From NCBI GenBank assembly GCA_947476275.1, contig CANJPQ010000002.1, positions 1-64,000 of the forward strand: a stretch of DNA of 64,000 bases. The letters run 5' to 3'. The notes below the pieces were generated by a model that was given only the letters and a program-made list of their open reading frames with translations, searched no databases and was not told where the DNA came from. A program made the translations under genes and the position numbers. The DNA is from Fidelibacterota bacterium (GTDB lineage: Bacteria > Pseudomonadota > Alphaproteobacteria > Rhodospirillales > Rhodospirillaceae). Numbering within the stretch: the stretch's first letter is position 1; every line of letters starts with the position of its first letter. Shown piece after piece: positions 31,746-40,330 of this stretch.

Positions 31746-33161
31746 ATGGACCGTCGCGACATATTGGTGGGATTCGGCGCCGCCGCTGCTGGGCTGACTG
31801 TCGCGGGCAACGCGGAAGCTGCGGCGAGCGCCCCTCTCAAGAGCGTGCCGATCTCTCCAGAGTACAAATATACCGGCGTTGACGGCAAGTTGCCGATCAA
31901 CAGACAGCGCGCCTACGCCGTGATGGAGGAAATTGGGGTCGTTGGACTCGTCGCCCTCAACCCTATCAATGTCTACTACCTGACGAACACCATCAGCCTC
32001 GGCGCAAAGTTCCGCGCCGAGTTTCCGGCCTTTGCGACCTTTCCCAAGGACCCGTCTCAGCCGACCTATCTGATCGGCGGCGCCTCGCAAGCGCTTGAGA
32101 TGGCCAACAACGAACGCGAGGTTCCCGAGTTAATTGTCGTTTCGGGCGCATCGAATTGGCAGGATTGCGTCAAAGCCACGCCGGCCCAGATGAAGATCGA
32201 ACCAAAGTCCAGTACGCCAGGTTTCAATTCCACCGGCGGCTTTGCGGTCAGGCCAGGCGGCCCCTATACCGAGCGCGAGCAGCGTTGGATCAACGCCCAG
32301 AAAGCCGCCGGCGCGCGGTCGGCGCCGACGCCGGCTTGGGCATTGGCCAAGGCGCTCAAGGACTCGGGCATGAGCAAGGGGCGGATTGCCGTCGACGATA
32401 TGCGCATCGCCTATCTCCTCGATGAAATCGGGATGACTGGCATTACCTGCGTGCCGGCTGAGAAAGCCTTCCAGAAGATTCGCATGGTCAAGAGTGACGT
32501 AGAGATTCCGCTGATGCGGATCGCCGGACGCAACAACGCTGTGGCGGCGATGAACACCATCAAGTCGATCGAGAAAGGAATGACCTTCCAGGAGATCGAG
32601 CGGCGTTTCAGCACCGAGGCCGCGGCTCTTGGGAACCTGAACCAATCTTTTATCGCCGGCGTGTCGCTAGCCCTCCTGCCGGACGGCGTCACCGTGCCGG
32701 GCAAGCCGTTCTTGATCGATGCTGTCAGTCACTTCAGACAGTATCACGGCGATTTCGGTCGGACGGTTGTGCTCGGCGAGCCTTCAAAGGAAATCGTCGC
32801 GCGTGAGAAGGCGCACAAGATCGGCCGCGACGCAGTGTTCGAGATCGTGAAGCCTGGGGTGAAATTCTCCGAATTGCGGCGCGTCGCCAAGGACGCCCAA
32901 GTCAAAGCGGGCTTGCCCGAGCAGGTCGTAATTGTCGTCGCGCACTGTGTCGGGCTCGCGCACGACGACAATCCGTCGCACCCGGAGGTGCCCTTCACCG
33001 CGCCCTACGACCATGTCCTTGAAGAGAACATGGTCCTCACCATCGACCTCGCCAACGTTGAGATCGGGTGGGGGGCTTGCCATCACGAAGACATGTTCCG
33101 CGTTACCAAGACCGGGTTTGAATACTTGGGCCCGCCCGGCGATCCACTGGTGATCGTCTAG
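31746..33161 (+). CDS. Exported M24-family metallopeptidase-like enzyme (copy 2)
   Basis: 471 residues with start MDRRDILVGFGAAAAGLTVA and GGAAGGA upstream; twin-arginine-like leader. The N-domain has RAYAVMEEIGVVGLVALNPI. The catalytic domain keeps Asp in LIDAVS, Asp in HGDFGRT, His in VAHCVGLAHDD, Glu in VLEENMVL and Glu in CHHEDM, all spaced as in copies 1 and 3. A 30-residue stretch around 140-175 (STPGFNSTGGFAVRPGGPYT) differs from copy 1. It is convergent with the methyltransferase gene across a strong bidirectional terminator. Confidence 0.9.
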   Translation: MDRRDILVGFGAAAAGLTVAGNAEAAASAPLKSVPISPEYKYTGVDGKLPINRQRAYAVMEEIGVVGLVALNPINVYYLTNTISLGAKFRAEFPAFATFPKDPSQPTYLIGGASQALEMANNEREVPELIVVSGASNWQDCVKATPAQMKIEPKSSTPGFNSTGGFAVRPGGPYTEREQRWINAQKAAGARSAPTPAWALAKALKDSGMSKGRIAVDDMRIAYLLDEIGMTGITCVPAEKAFQKIRMVKSDVEIPLMRIAGRNNAVAAMNTIKSIEKGMTFQEIERRFSTEAAALGNLNQSFIAGVSLALLPDGVTVPGKPFLIDAVSHFRQYHGDFGRTVVLGEPSKEIVAREKAHKIGRDAVFEIVKPGVKFSELRRVAKDAQVKAGLPEQVVIVVAHCVGLAHDDNPSHPEVPFTAPYDHVLEENMVLTIDLANVEIGWGACHHEDMFRVTKTGFEYLGPPGDPLVIV

Positions 33162-33215
33162 GATTTCGGCGGAGAATTGTCTGTCACGGCGGGCCTCCTC
33201 GTCAGTCGGCAAATA

Positions 33216-33240
33216 GGGCCCCGGTCGGACCGGGGCCCTT
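33216..33240. terminator. Bidirectional terminator between M24 copy 2 and the methyltransferase
   Basis: GGGCCCCGG at 33216-33224 and CCGGGGCCC at 33230-33238 form a perfect nine-base stem around TCGGA; short T or A runs flank it. It lies between two convergent genes. Confidence 0.7.
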
Positions 33241-33263
33241 CAAGTTCCTTCGCCCAACTCGGT

Positions 33264-34469
33264 TCACGCGTTACGGATGAAGTGCCTCACCCCAAAGCCC
33301 GGCAAAGCGATGACCGGCTCTTTTGGTGCTGTGAAGCCGCGCCTGCCAATCTCGGCGGTGAAGTTCATGGCGTCGAACTCCTGATGCCAGACTTCGTCGT
33401 TCCAACGGCTGTCGAACCACAGTCCGTACATACCCCATGCGGTACCTTTGTTCGTGCCGCGGGTGTTGAAGTCGATTGGATAGTAGATGCCCCCGGACCG
33501 AGCCACGCGCCGCGCCTCGTTGATGACCTTCAACGTGCTCTCCGCAGGCATCTCGTGGTGCATGATGTAGGACACCGTGATGTCAAAGTAGTTGTCCGGG
33601 AATTTGGTATCCTGCGCTAGGCGTTGAGCGAAGTTTGCCCCGATGCCGATCTTTTGCGCGCGGGTGTGGCCGTAGCGGACCATAGGCGCACCGACGTCGA
33701 TGCCCCACACCTCCGCATCTGGGAAGCGCTCCTTAAGGGCGGTCGTGAACTGTCCAATGCCGCAGCCCATGTCAAGAATGCGCTTGACCTTGCCATCGGC
33801 CGGCGTCGGCAGGCGGGCTACAGTCTTCTTGTGAATTTGGTCTTGTTCGTTGTGGCCAAGCACGCTGATGTAAAAGCTATTGGTGCCGTAGTGGTAAATA
33901 TGACCGGCGAACGGATCGCCGACATAGCCGCCGGGCTGAATGTGGATTTCATGCCGAGCCTCTGACGGAATCTCCATATTTGGATTCAGTTCGAGTTTGC
34001 CGGGTCCAACTTTGTCGAAGCTTTCCATCTCGGCGAGATAGAAGTCGGCGTTCTCGTGGAAGAAGTCCTGCAACGACTTCCACATGATGCGTTGATTGAA
34101 TAGCCACGTCTTCTGCGCGATGTTGATGGCCGGATCGTCCTCAATCGCCTTCATGACTTCGTCGACAGTCATTAGCGCCTCGGATTTGACGCCTTTCTTG
34201 TCCAGGGCGCGCATAAACATGGCCTGGGCGGTTTCCCGCATCTTCTTGCCCTGCATGAGCCGGACGCCGTACGAGAAGTCGTGCTTACTCTCCAGATCGA
34301 GTGCCCCGAGGAGTTGAAGGCGTCCGTCGCGGCCTCGGAAGTTGAGATCCTTTACTTCGGCCGCAAGCGATTTGCCGGCTTCTGCTGCTTCCGCCACCCG
34401 ATTCTTGAAGATAGCGCCCATGGCCGCAGAGGCCGCTGTGCCCCTAAACATCATCCGACGATTTATCAT
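33264..34469 (-). CDS. SAM-dependent methyltransferase with a twin-arginine-like leader
   Basis: 401 residues from MINRRMMFRGTAASAAMGAI; the ATG two codons upstream is too close to the GGGAG site. After an N-terminal helical region of about 190 residues comes a class I methyltransferase core: motif I ILDMGCGIGQFTTALKERF, motif II VWGIDVGAPM, then YFDITVSYIMHHEM and AESTLKVINEARRVARSGG. The RR-MMFRG start followed by an Ala-rich stretch looks like a Tat leader, which would put a SAM enzyme where no SAM is expected. It may instead be membrane-anchored or the leader vestigial. It forms an operon with the small gene upstream. Confidence 0.82.
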   Translation of the reverse strand: MINRRMMFRGTAASAAMGAIFKNRVAEAAEAGKSLAAEVKDLNFRGRDGRLQLLGALDLESKHDFSYGVRLMQGKKMRETAQAMFMRALDKKGVKSEALMTVDEVMKAIEDDPAINIAQKTWLFNQRIMWKSLQDFFHENADFYLAEMESFDKVGPGKLELNPNMEIPSEARHEIHIQPGGYVGDPFAGHIYHYGTNSFYISVLGHNEQDQIHKKTVARLPTPADGKVKRILDMGCGIGQFTTALKERFPDAEVWGIDVGAPMVRYGHTRAQKIGIGANFAQRLAQDTKFPDNYFDITVSYIMHHEMPAESTLKVINEARRVARSGGIYYPIDFNTRGTNKGTAWGMYGLWFDSRWNDEVWHQEFDAMNFTAEIGRRGFTAPKEPVIALPGFGVRHFIRNA

Positions 34470-34497
34470 TCTCATTTCTCCCTGCGGGATATCGCGT

Positions 34498-34839
34498 TTA
34501 GCCGCGCGTAATAAAGCCAGCCGAGGCAGGACGGGTGGCATCGTTGCCTAAGTTGCCAAGGCTAGATTCCACGAACGCGTCGCGTTCTACTTCCCATGCC
34601 GCCACCTCCTGTTCGGTCGGGCGGTATTTCTCGACCATCTCTTGGGTAATGCCCTGCTTGGCCAGCAGCGATTCCAAGACCTTCATGCGGCGCTTCGTCG
34701 CCCAGACGTCGCCGCTCAGCGAGATCAGGCAGGCAACCACATTGTCCAGAACCGGGTTGCCCAAGAACAAGCTGTTGCCGATGTCTGATTTGATTGCATC
34801 GACGGTATACGTAGGACGTTTGGATTTAATTTCGACCAT
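34498..34839 (-). CDS. Hypothetical protein, 113 aa, partner of the methyltransferase
   Basis: I do not recognise this family. I start at MVEIKSKRPTYTVDAIKSDI because GGGAG precedes it; a start four codons upstream is possible. It has no signal peptide or membrane segment and looks helical (RMKVLESLLAKQGITQEMVE). It ends 28 bases before the methyltransferase start on the same strand, so the two are almost certainly co-transcribed. It may be a small regulatory or substrate-binding subunit (inference). Confidence 0.65.
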   Translation of the reverse strand: MVEIKSKRPTYTVDAIKSDIGNSLFLGNPVLDNVVACLISLSGDVWATKRRMKVLESLLAKQGITQEMVEKYRPTEQEVAAWEVERDAFVESSLGNLGNDATRPASAGFITRG

Positions 34840-35734
34840 AGCAGCTCCCAACGTTGCATTTTCCAGGGCGAAAACGTCCCAAACGTATCAACAACCGAGG
34901 GGCCCTCGAATTCGTAGTTGTACTTACTGTTGTCCTGCGCTCCCGCGTCGCGTTGGCCAGGAGCTCTTGAGCGGCCTGATCACGTCTGGTCATGGCGGCG
35001 GGCACAACGAATGGCATCCCTCGGCCTCAAACTTCGATCTCCGCCGTGGGAGGGCGTCAATGCGCGATACGGCAGACTGTCGAGGGCTGCAGGCTCCGGA
35101 TTGGACTTATCGCGGGGTGAAAGTTCGGTATAGGTGAATGCCAGCTCCCGATTTGAACCTACCGGCACCAGCTCCGGTTTGCGTGCCGCAGGATTCGAGC
35201 TTCCCTGCTCGAGAAGGCAGGCTTCGTTTTCTCGTGAAAAATTCCTTGTCAATTCGGTAGGGAATTCCGCGAAAACGGTAGTGTTTCTGCACCTCCGGCG
35301 ACGTTGCAGTGCAGCAGCAGCCTCCAAAGATATGGAATTTCCCTGCAATTACAATCTCTTATAGATCGGTCCTCGTTCCGCCGTTCCGGCCGAAAATGTA
35401 GCATCTCGCTGCGACGCTTCGTGCATGCGCTTGGAAAAGAACGCGTTGAAGAGAGGGCGCCTCGCGCAGGTCGCGGCGATGGCTCTCTCGCCGAAAACGC
35501 CCCCAGACCGCAAATGGCCGACCGTTCGTCAACTCCCACGATCATCTGAGCAGGAGCGTGCGCTCGCCCGATGAGCGCGCGCGTACATTGGGTGTTGTTG
35601 CCTAGCACCGCGGCGTTCGATTTGCAGTAAGCTCAGAGCGGATGAATGTCGCCGTTGATGTTGGCGCTAGTCGCTCCGCCCCGATCGGGCCCTCGCAAGT
35701 GACTTCGCCACGTCGTTGAACGTAGGAGGATGGG
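34840..35734. other. Long intergenic region holding repeat copy B
   Basis: About 890 bases. Besides the repeat at 34995-35098 I see no gene. Several overlapping short frames between 35100 and 35600 lack domains and sites. The last 100 bases should hold the promoter of the haem-c/propeller gene. Confidence 0.4.
34995..35098 (+). repeat. Dispersed repeat, copy B
   Basis: Starts GCGGCGGGCACAACGAATGG and ends near GGGCTGCAGGCTCC. It matches 26843-26962 with scattered substitutions and has a single copy of the unit that is duplicated there. Same orientation as copy A. No coding potential seen. Confidence 0.75.
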
Positions 35735-37972
35735 ATGTCTGCGAAGCATATGAAGTTGGCGCTATCCACGGCAGCCTTCTTGATGGCCGCCAGCGCCGAT
35801 CAGGGGCAGTCAGCCGAAGTTGCCCAAGACTTTATTCGCGGCGTCGTCACCGGTGGCGCAGGCCCTGAGGCGGGGGTTTGGGTGATCGCGGAGACCAACG
35901 ACCTCAAAACCCCCTTCACCAAAGTCGTCGTCACTGACGATAAGGGCCGTTACGTCCTGCCGGAATTGCCGAAGGCGAAATATAAGATTTGGGTGCGCGG
36001 CTACGGCTTGTCGGACAGCAAGCCGGTCGATGGAACTCCCGGCCAAACCGTTGACGTCAAAGTCGCGAACGCGCCCAATGCGCAAGCCGCAGCAAAAATC
36101 TATCCCGCGAACTATTGGTCGTCGCTCCTCACCATCCCGAGCAAGAGCGAATTTCCAGGAACGGGCCCCAAGGGCAACGGGATAAGCCCGGCCTTCAAGA
36201 CTCAGGAGCATTGGCTCCTCAATCTCAAATCGCGCTGCGCGTCGTGCCATCAGTTCGGATCCGAGGTCACGCGTGAAGTGCTGATCGATGACGCGGTAGA
36301 AGCCTGGACGCAAAAGATAAACAAGGCGCGCGAGCCGGGCGATATAACGCTCAGCAATAGTGCCAACGATTATAAGAATACGATGAGCAACGGCATGACC
36401 TCTTTTGGGCGCGAGCGCGCCCTCAAGATGTTCGCCGACTGGTCCGTCGCAATTCGAAATGGCGCCGTACCGCAGACGCCGCCGCGGCCAGCAGGGTTGG
36501 AACAAAATGTTGTTCTGACGATGTGGGATTGGGGCGCGCAGCACGCCATTCACGATGAGGCGGCGACCGACCAACGCAATCCTACCGTCAACGCCAACGG
36601 CCCGATCTACGGCGCGATCGGGCTGTACGGCGAAGGGCCGGGATTTGGCGCGATCTCCGTCGTGAACCCCGTGACCCATGAAGCGAAAGTGATCCCGGCC
36701 GAGCGCATGGATCCGAAGTCGCAATCCAAGCCGCCTTCCGGCCTTGAGTGGAACCTGCACACGCCCATGCTGGACCAAAAGGGCCGGGTTTGGGTGACGT
36801 CCGTCACGATGGAATCAACGCCCAACCCGGTCGACTGCTTCGATCCCGCCAACAAGTATGCCAAGTATTTTCCGATCGAGGCCAATCGCGCCAAGGCGGC
36901 CACGGCATCGAATGTGGTGACGATGTATGACCCCAAGACCGGGGAGCAAAAGACAATCCCGGTGTGTTTCTTCAGCCACCACCTCCGATTCGGTTACGAC
37001 GCGGACAACACGCTGTTCTTCAGCAGTATTCAAAACCGGGAATCCATCGGCTGGCTGAATACGCGTGTCTACGACGAAACCCATGATCCGAAGAAAGCGA
37101 TGGGCTGGTGCCCGCTGGTCCTGGATACCAGCGGTGACGGCAAGATCGATCCCGACCGCACCAAGTGGACGCGCCTGACCGCCGATGTGAAGGGCGCCTC
37201 CGAAGGGAAAGAGGAGGCCGCGGAGACCGGGCCTCAGAAGGGGAAGGCGCCCATTGCCGGCGCTGACACCCAATACACCTTCGGCAGTTACGCGATCGCT
37301 ATTTCGAAAGCGGATGGGAGCATTTGGTTCGCCGCACCCAGTTCGCCGCACCCGGGGGGAATCGGCCGTCTCAGCTTGGGCAAGAACCCGCCCGAGACCT
37401 GTGTGACCGAATACTATCAGCCGCCGAAGAATCCCGACGGCAGCGCCACGGCGTTTTTCAATCAGGGCATGGATCTGGATTCGAAAGGCATCGCGTGGGC
37501 TGCCTTCTCTAGCGGCCATCTTGGCAAATTCGATCGCAGCAAATGCAAAGTGCTGAACGGCCCGACGGCCACCGGCCAACAGTGCCCGGAGGGTTGGACA
37601 ATCTACGAGACGCCCGGTCCGAGAATTAAGGACACGAATGTCAGCGGAGATTTCCACTATCTGATGTGGGTCGATATCCACAACACCCTTGGCTTGGGCA
37701 AAGACGTGCCCATTGTCGCAGGGACGAACTCGGACTCGTTGCTAGCGTTCTTGCCGGACCAGGAAAAGTGGGTCGTGATGCGCAGGCCCTATCCCCTCGG
37801 ATTTTATGCGCGCGGCCTCGACGGGCGAATTGACGATCCGAAAACGGGTTGGAAAGGTCGTGCGGTATGGAGCGCGGACGAAGCGATCCCGCTGTTTCAG
37901 CTCGAGGGCGGCGAGGGATCGACCGGCAAGGCCGTCAAGTTCCAAGTGCGTCCCGACCCTCTCGCGCATTGA
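35735..37972 (+). CDS. Exported haem-c/beta-propeller protein with carboxypeptidase-regulatory domain
   Basis: 745 residues, start preceded by GGAGGATGGG. Signal peptide to about 27. Residues 33-110 are a carboxypeptidase regulatory-like (Ig-fold) domain (GRYVLPELPKAKYKIWVRGY). A single haem-c site C168-A-S-C171-H172 follows. The rest reads like a virginiamycin-B-lyase or SMP-30-type beta-propeller, with repeated G-R-W/V-T strands (LDQKGRVWVTS, SKADGSIWFAAPS, SKGIAWAAFSSGHLGKF). A periplasmic oxidoreductase or electron-transfer role is likely; the substrate is unknown. A small gene with another regulatory-like domain follows 41 bases later. Confidence 0.82.
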   Translation: MSAKHMKLALSTAAFLMAASADQGQSAEVAQDFIRGVVTGGAGPEAGVWVIAETNDLKTPFTKVVVTDDKGRYVLPELPKAKYKIWVRGYGLSDSKPVDGTPGQTVDVKVANAPNAQAAAKIYPANYWSSLLTIPSKSEFPGTGPKGNGISPAFKTQEHWLLNLKSRCASCHQFGSEVTREVLIDDAVEAWTQKINKAREPGDITLSNSANDYKNTMSNGMTSFGRERALKMFADWSVAIRNGAVPQTPPRPAGLEQNVVLTMWDWGAQHAIHDEAATDQRNPTVNANGPIYGAIGLYGEGPGFGAISVVNPVTHEAKVIPAERMDPKSQSKPPSGLEWNLHTPMLDQKGRVWVTSVTMESTPNPVDCFDPANKYAKYFPIEANRAKAATASNVVTMYDPKTGEQKTIPVCFFSHHLRFGYDADNTLFFSSIQNRESIGWLNTRVYDETHDPKKAMGWCPLVLDTSGDGKIDPDRTKWTRLTADVKGASEGKEEAAETGPQKGKAPIAGADTQYTFGSYAIAISKADGSIWFAAPSSPHPGGIGRLSLGKNPPETCVTEYYQPPKNPDGSATAFFNQGMDLDSKGIAWAAFSSGHLGKFDRSKCKVLNGPTATGQQCPEGWTIYETPGPRIKDTNVSGDFHYLMWVDIHNTLGLGKDVPIVAGTNSDSLLAFLPDQEKWVVMRRPYPLGFYARGLDGRIDDPKTGWKGRAVWSADEAIPLFQLEGGEGSTGKAVKFQVRPDPLAH

Positions 37973-38013
37973 CCTAGAAGACGCTGAACGCAAAGCACAT
38001 CCTGCGAGCTCAT

Positions 38014-38439
38014 TTGCGCGGTAAGAAATACTGTCTCCGGCTCTTGGCGGGAGTCTTCTTGGCGGTATCGTTGCCCGCAATCAGCGTGCGTGCGAACGGC
38101 GACGAATTCTTTGACCCGCTGGAGGTTCCTGGGCAGCCGGAATATGTGGTGTTCGGCAGCGTAAAGGATGACCGCGGCAACTACGTTTCCAGCGCCGTGG
38201 TGAAGGTTGAGGTGGAGGAGCCGGTGCTCATCTACGAGACCGCGACGACCATCCTCGGCAGGTTCCGCACCGTGGATATCGGCCGTGCGGTTATGGATCT
38301 CGGGTACGATTTGGACCCGGCCCGCATCAAAGTTTCCGTCTCTGCACCCGGCTACGTCCTGATGCGGCGATTCAATCGCGCTTCCCCGCGCCGGGCGCAG
38401 GGCGCGGTAGAAATCGATTTCGTTATGAAGAAGCAATAG
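38014..38439 (+). CDS. Small exported protein with an Ig-like regulatory domain
   Basis: 141 residues. TTG is the only usable start and its ribosome-binding site is weak, so the N-terminus is uncertain. A signal peptide (LRLLAGVFLAVSLPAISVRA) is clear. The mature part looks like one carboxypeptidase-regulatory or transthyretin-like sandwich: YVVFGSVKDDRGNYVSSAVV, then a strand-rich second half ending VEIDFVMKKQ. It follows the haem-c/propeller gene on the same strand and shares its accessory domain type, so the two products may work together. Confidence 0.7.
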   Translation: MRGKKYCLRLLAGVFLAVSLPAISVRANGDEFFDPLEVPGQPEYVVFGSVKDDRGNYVSSAVVKVEVEEPVLIYETATTILGRFRTVDIGRAVMDLGYDLDPARIKVSVSAPGYVLMRRFNRASPRRAQGAVEIDFVMKKQ

Positions 38440-38540
38440 CGCCGGGGGCCGTCGTGCCATCGCGCAATTGCAAACGCCCGAAACACTTCCCATGATGGCG
38501 TCCAGCGCTGCGGCGAGGCATGCGCGCAATGGAGATGACC

Positions 38541-39470
38541 ATGAGAAATTCCAACACGACGCGTGCGAGCCGGCGCCAGCTTTTGGCGGGCGTTGCCGCG
38601 TCGTCCATGCCCATAGTTTCGCCCGCGGCAGCGGCACCGGCGCCTGAAACACTGGTTCCCGATCCAAACGCCCACCAGCGTGGCGTGACCCGGGCGTATG
38701 CCGCCGACGCACAGGGCCAAATCCACTACCGCATTGCCGGCAAGCCGAGCGCGAAGCCGCCGCTGATGTTGCTGCATCCCAGCCCGCTCTCGGGATATGT
38801 GTTCGAGGTCTTCATGGCCACCATGTCGCGCGAACGTTTGGTGATTGCCCCGGACACGCCGGGTTTCGGCCTTTCGGATCCGCCGCTGCAGCGTCCGGAA
38901 ATCGCGGATTACGCAGCCGCCATGCTGCGCCTCGCGCGCACGCTCAAGCTCGGCAAGATCGACGTCCTGGGTTACCACACAGGCAGTGCGACCGCTGTGG
39001 AGATGGCATTGCAATCCCCCGCGACGGTGCAGAAGCTGGTGATCTTGGGGGCGAGTTTGCTGAATGAAGCGGAGTTGGCGGATTTCAAAGCGCGCTATGT
39101 CGGGCGGCAGATCGACGATATCCCCGGCGCCTTCGCGCGCCGCTGGCCCGTCTTCCGCGATAAGGACTGGCGGATGGTGTCTAGTCCGGCGCGCCAGATG
39201 AACATCCTCCTCGACTCGTTCCGAAACCCGGATGTGTCGCATTGGGGTCACCGCGCAGCCTTGAATTATCCCCTGACCGAGAAGATGCGCGCGGTTCCAC
39301 AGAAGACTTTGGTCATCAATCCCGAAGACGATCTGTGGGCCTATACCGGACGCGCTGCGGACCTCCTCAAGAATGTGAAGGTTCAAGCGTATCCAGGGTG
39401 GACGCACGGCTTTCTCGACACCAAGGCGAGCGAAGTGTCGTCCCTGATCGAGACGTTTCTCCAGACTTGA
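38541..39470 (+). CDS. Exported alpha/beta hydrolase-fold protein, His at the nucleophile position
   Basis: 309 residues from MRNSNTTRASRRQLLAGVAA, six bases after GGAG; twin-arginine-like leader. The fold is intact: oxyanion-hole strand PLMLLHPSPLSGYVFEVF, cap region, catalytic acid area TLVINPEDDLWAYTGRAAD, and His in GWTHGFLDTK. The nucleophile elbow reads VLGYHTGSATA, which puts His where Ser is normal. I have seen similar G-x-H-T-G elbows in uncharacterised relatives, so this may be a subfamily trait. Function is unknown; a non-hydrolytic role is possible. Confidence 0.82.
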   Translation: MRNSNTTRASRRQLLAGVAASSMPIVSPAAAAPAPETLVPDPNAHQRGVTRAYAADAQGQIHYRIAGKPSAKPPLMLLHPSPLSGYVFEVFMATMSRERLVIAPDTPGFGLSDPPLQRPEIADYAAAMLRLARTLKLGKIDVLGYHTGSATAVEMALQSPATVQKLVILGASLLNEAELADFKARYVGRQIDDIPGAFARRWPVFRDKDWRMVSSPARQMNILLDSFRNPDVSHWGHRAALNYPLTEKMRAVPQKTLVINPEDDLWAYTGRAADLLKNVKVQAYPGWTHGFLDTKASEVSSLIETFLQT

Positions 39471-39515
39471 GATCGGTGAGTTGGCCGGCGTCGATCTCAG
39501 CCGACGTTCTCATCG

Positions 39516-40292
39516 CTAGGCGATCGCGAGCAGCATCTCCGATAACGCTTTCGGCTGGGTGACCATGACGTCGTGGCCGCTGTCGATGGTCTTCCAAGTC
39601 CACTCCGGGTTGCCGCGTGCGATAGCCTCCGCCGGGTCGGGCTCACCGGGGCGCGCGCGCTGCGTGCAACGGATGAACGTTTTCGGCACCCCTGCAATGC
39701 CGCCGTTCTTGTACTGCACAGGTTCCGAGAGCGCGGGCAAGAAGTGCGGCGTGAGGTGCCGCTTGAGCCACGGCATATCAGGGTGATCCGCCGGTACACC
39801 GAATGACGCGGGGTCGGGGACGGGCAAGAGATAGCCGTCCTTCGCGGTCTTCGCCCATGCCGCGCTGACCTCCGGTGCGAGGAACGCTTTCCCATCCACC
39901 GGTATCATCGCATCGAGAAAGACGAGGTGACGCAAGCGCGGCTTGATCCGGTCCGCCACGCGCGCAATCACGAGACCGGCATAGGAGTGGCCGACCAGAA
40001 TGACGTCGTCCAACTCTTCAAATGCGATCAAGTTCTCCACGTCGGTGGCGTGGGTGGAGCAATTGATCGACGGGTTGGCGAGATGGACCCTCTCGCCATA
40101 CCCGGTCAAAGTCGGCGCATACACAGCATGTCCCGCGGCGCGCAATTGCGGTGTCACGTGTTTCCAGCACCAGCCCCCGTGCCACGCCCCATGGACGAGA
40201 ACGTACGTTTTGGGCTTTGCCGCGGCTTTGGCATTCGGCGCGTCCATGGCAGCGCCCGCCGCTGCCATGGCGAACAGATCCCGTCTCTTCAT
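39516..40292 (-). CDS. Exported alpha/beta hydrolase (MES/HNL-like)
   Basis: 258 residues. The leader MKRRDLFAMAAAGAAMDAPN is twin-arginine-like. The mature part resembles the plant methylesterase/hydroxynitrile-lyase group and its bacterial relatives: TYVLVHGAWHGGWCWKHVTP, nucleophile elbow VILVGHSYAGLVIA, and catalytic His near the end in DSGHDVMVTQPKAL. A complete Ser-Asp-His triad is plausible. It lies just downstream of the amidohydrolase on the same strand (38-base gap), so the two are probably co-transcribed and may act in sequence on one compound. Confidence 0.88.
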   Translation of the reverse strand: MKRRDLFAMAAAGAAMDAPNAKAAAKPKTYVLVHGAWHGGWCWKHVTPQLRAAGHAVYAPTLTGYGERVHLANPSINCSTHATDVENLIAFEELDDVILVGHSYAGLVIARVADRIKPRLRHLVFLDAMIPVDGKAFLAPEVSAAWAKTAKDGYLLPVPDPASFGVPADHPDMPWLKRHLTPHFLPALSEPVQYKNGGIAGVPKTFIRCTQRARPGEPDPAEAIARGNPEWTWKTIDSGHDVMVTQPKALSEMLLAIA

Positions 40293-40330
40293 CGTGAATC
40301 CCGTCTGAATACCGAGTCCTCGGGGCGCGC

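Noticed and set aside
34980-35348. A 122-residue minus-strand frame across repeat copy B
   Set aside because: It spans a non-coding repeat, has no ribosome site and shows no family resemblance.
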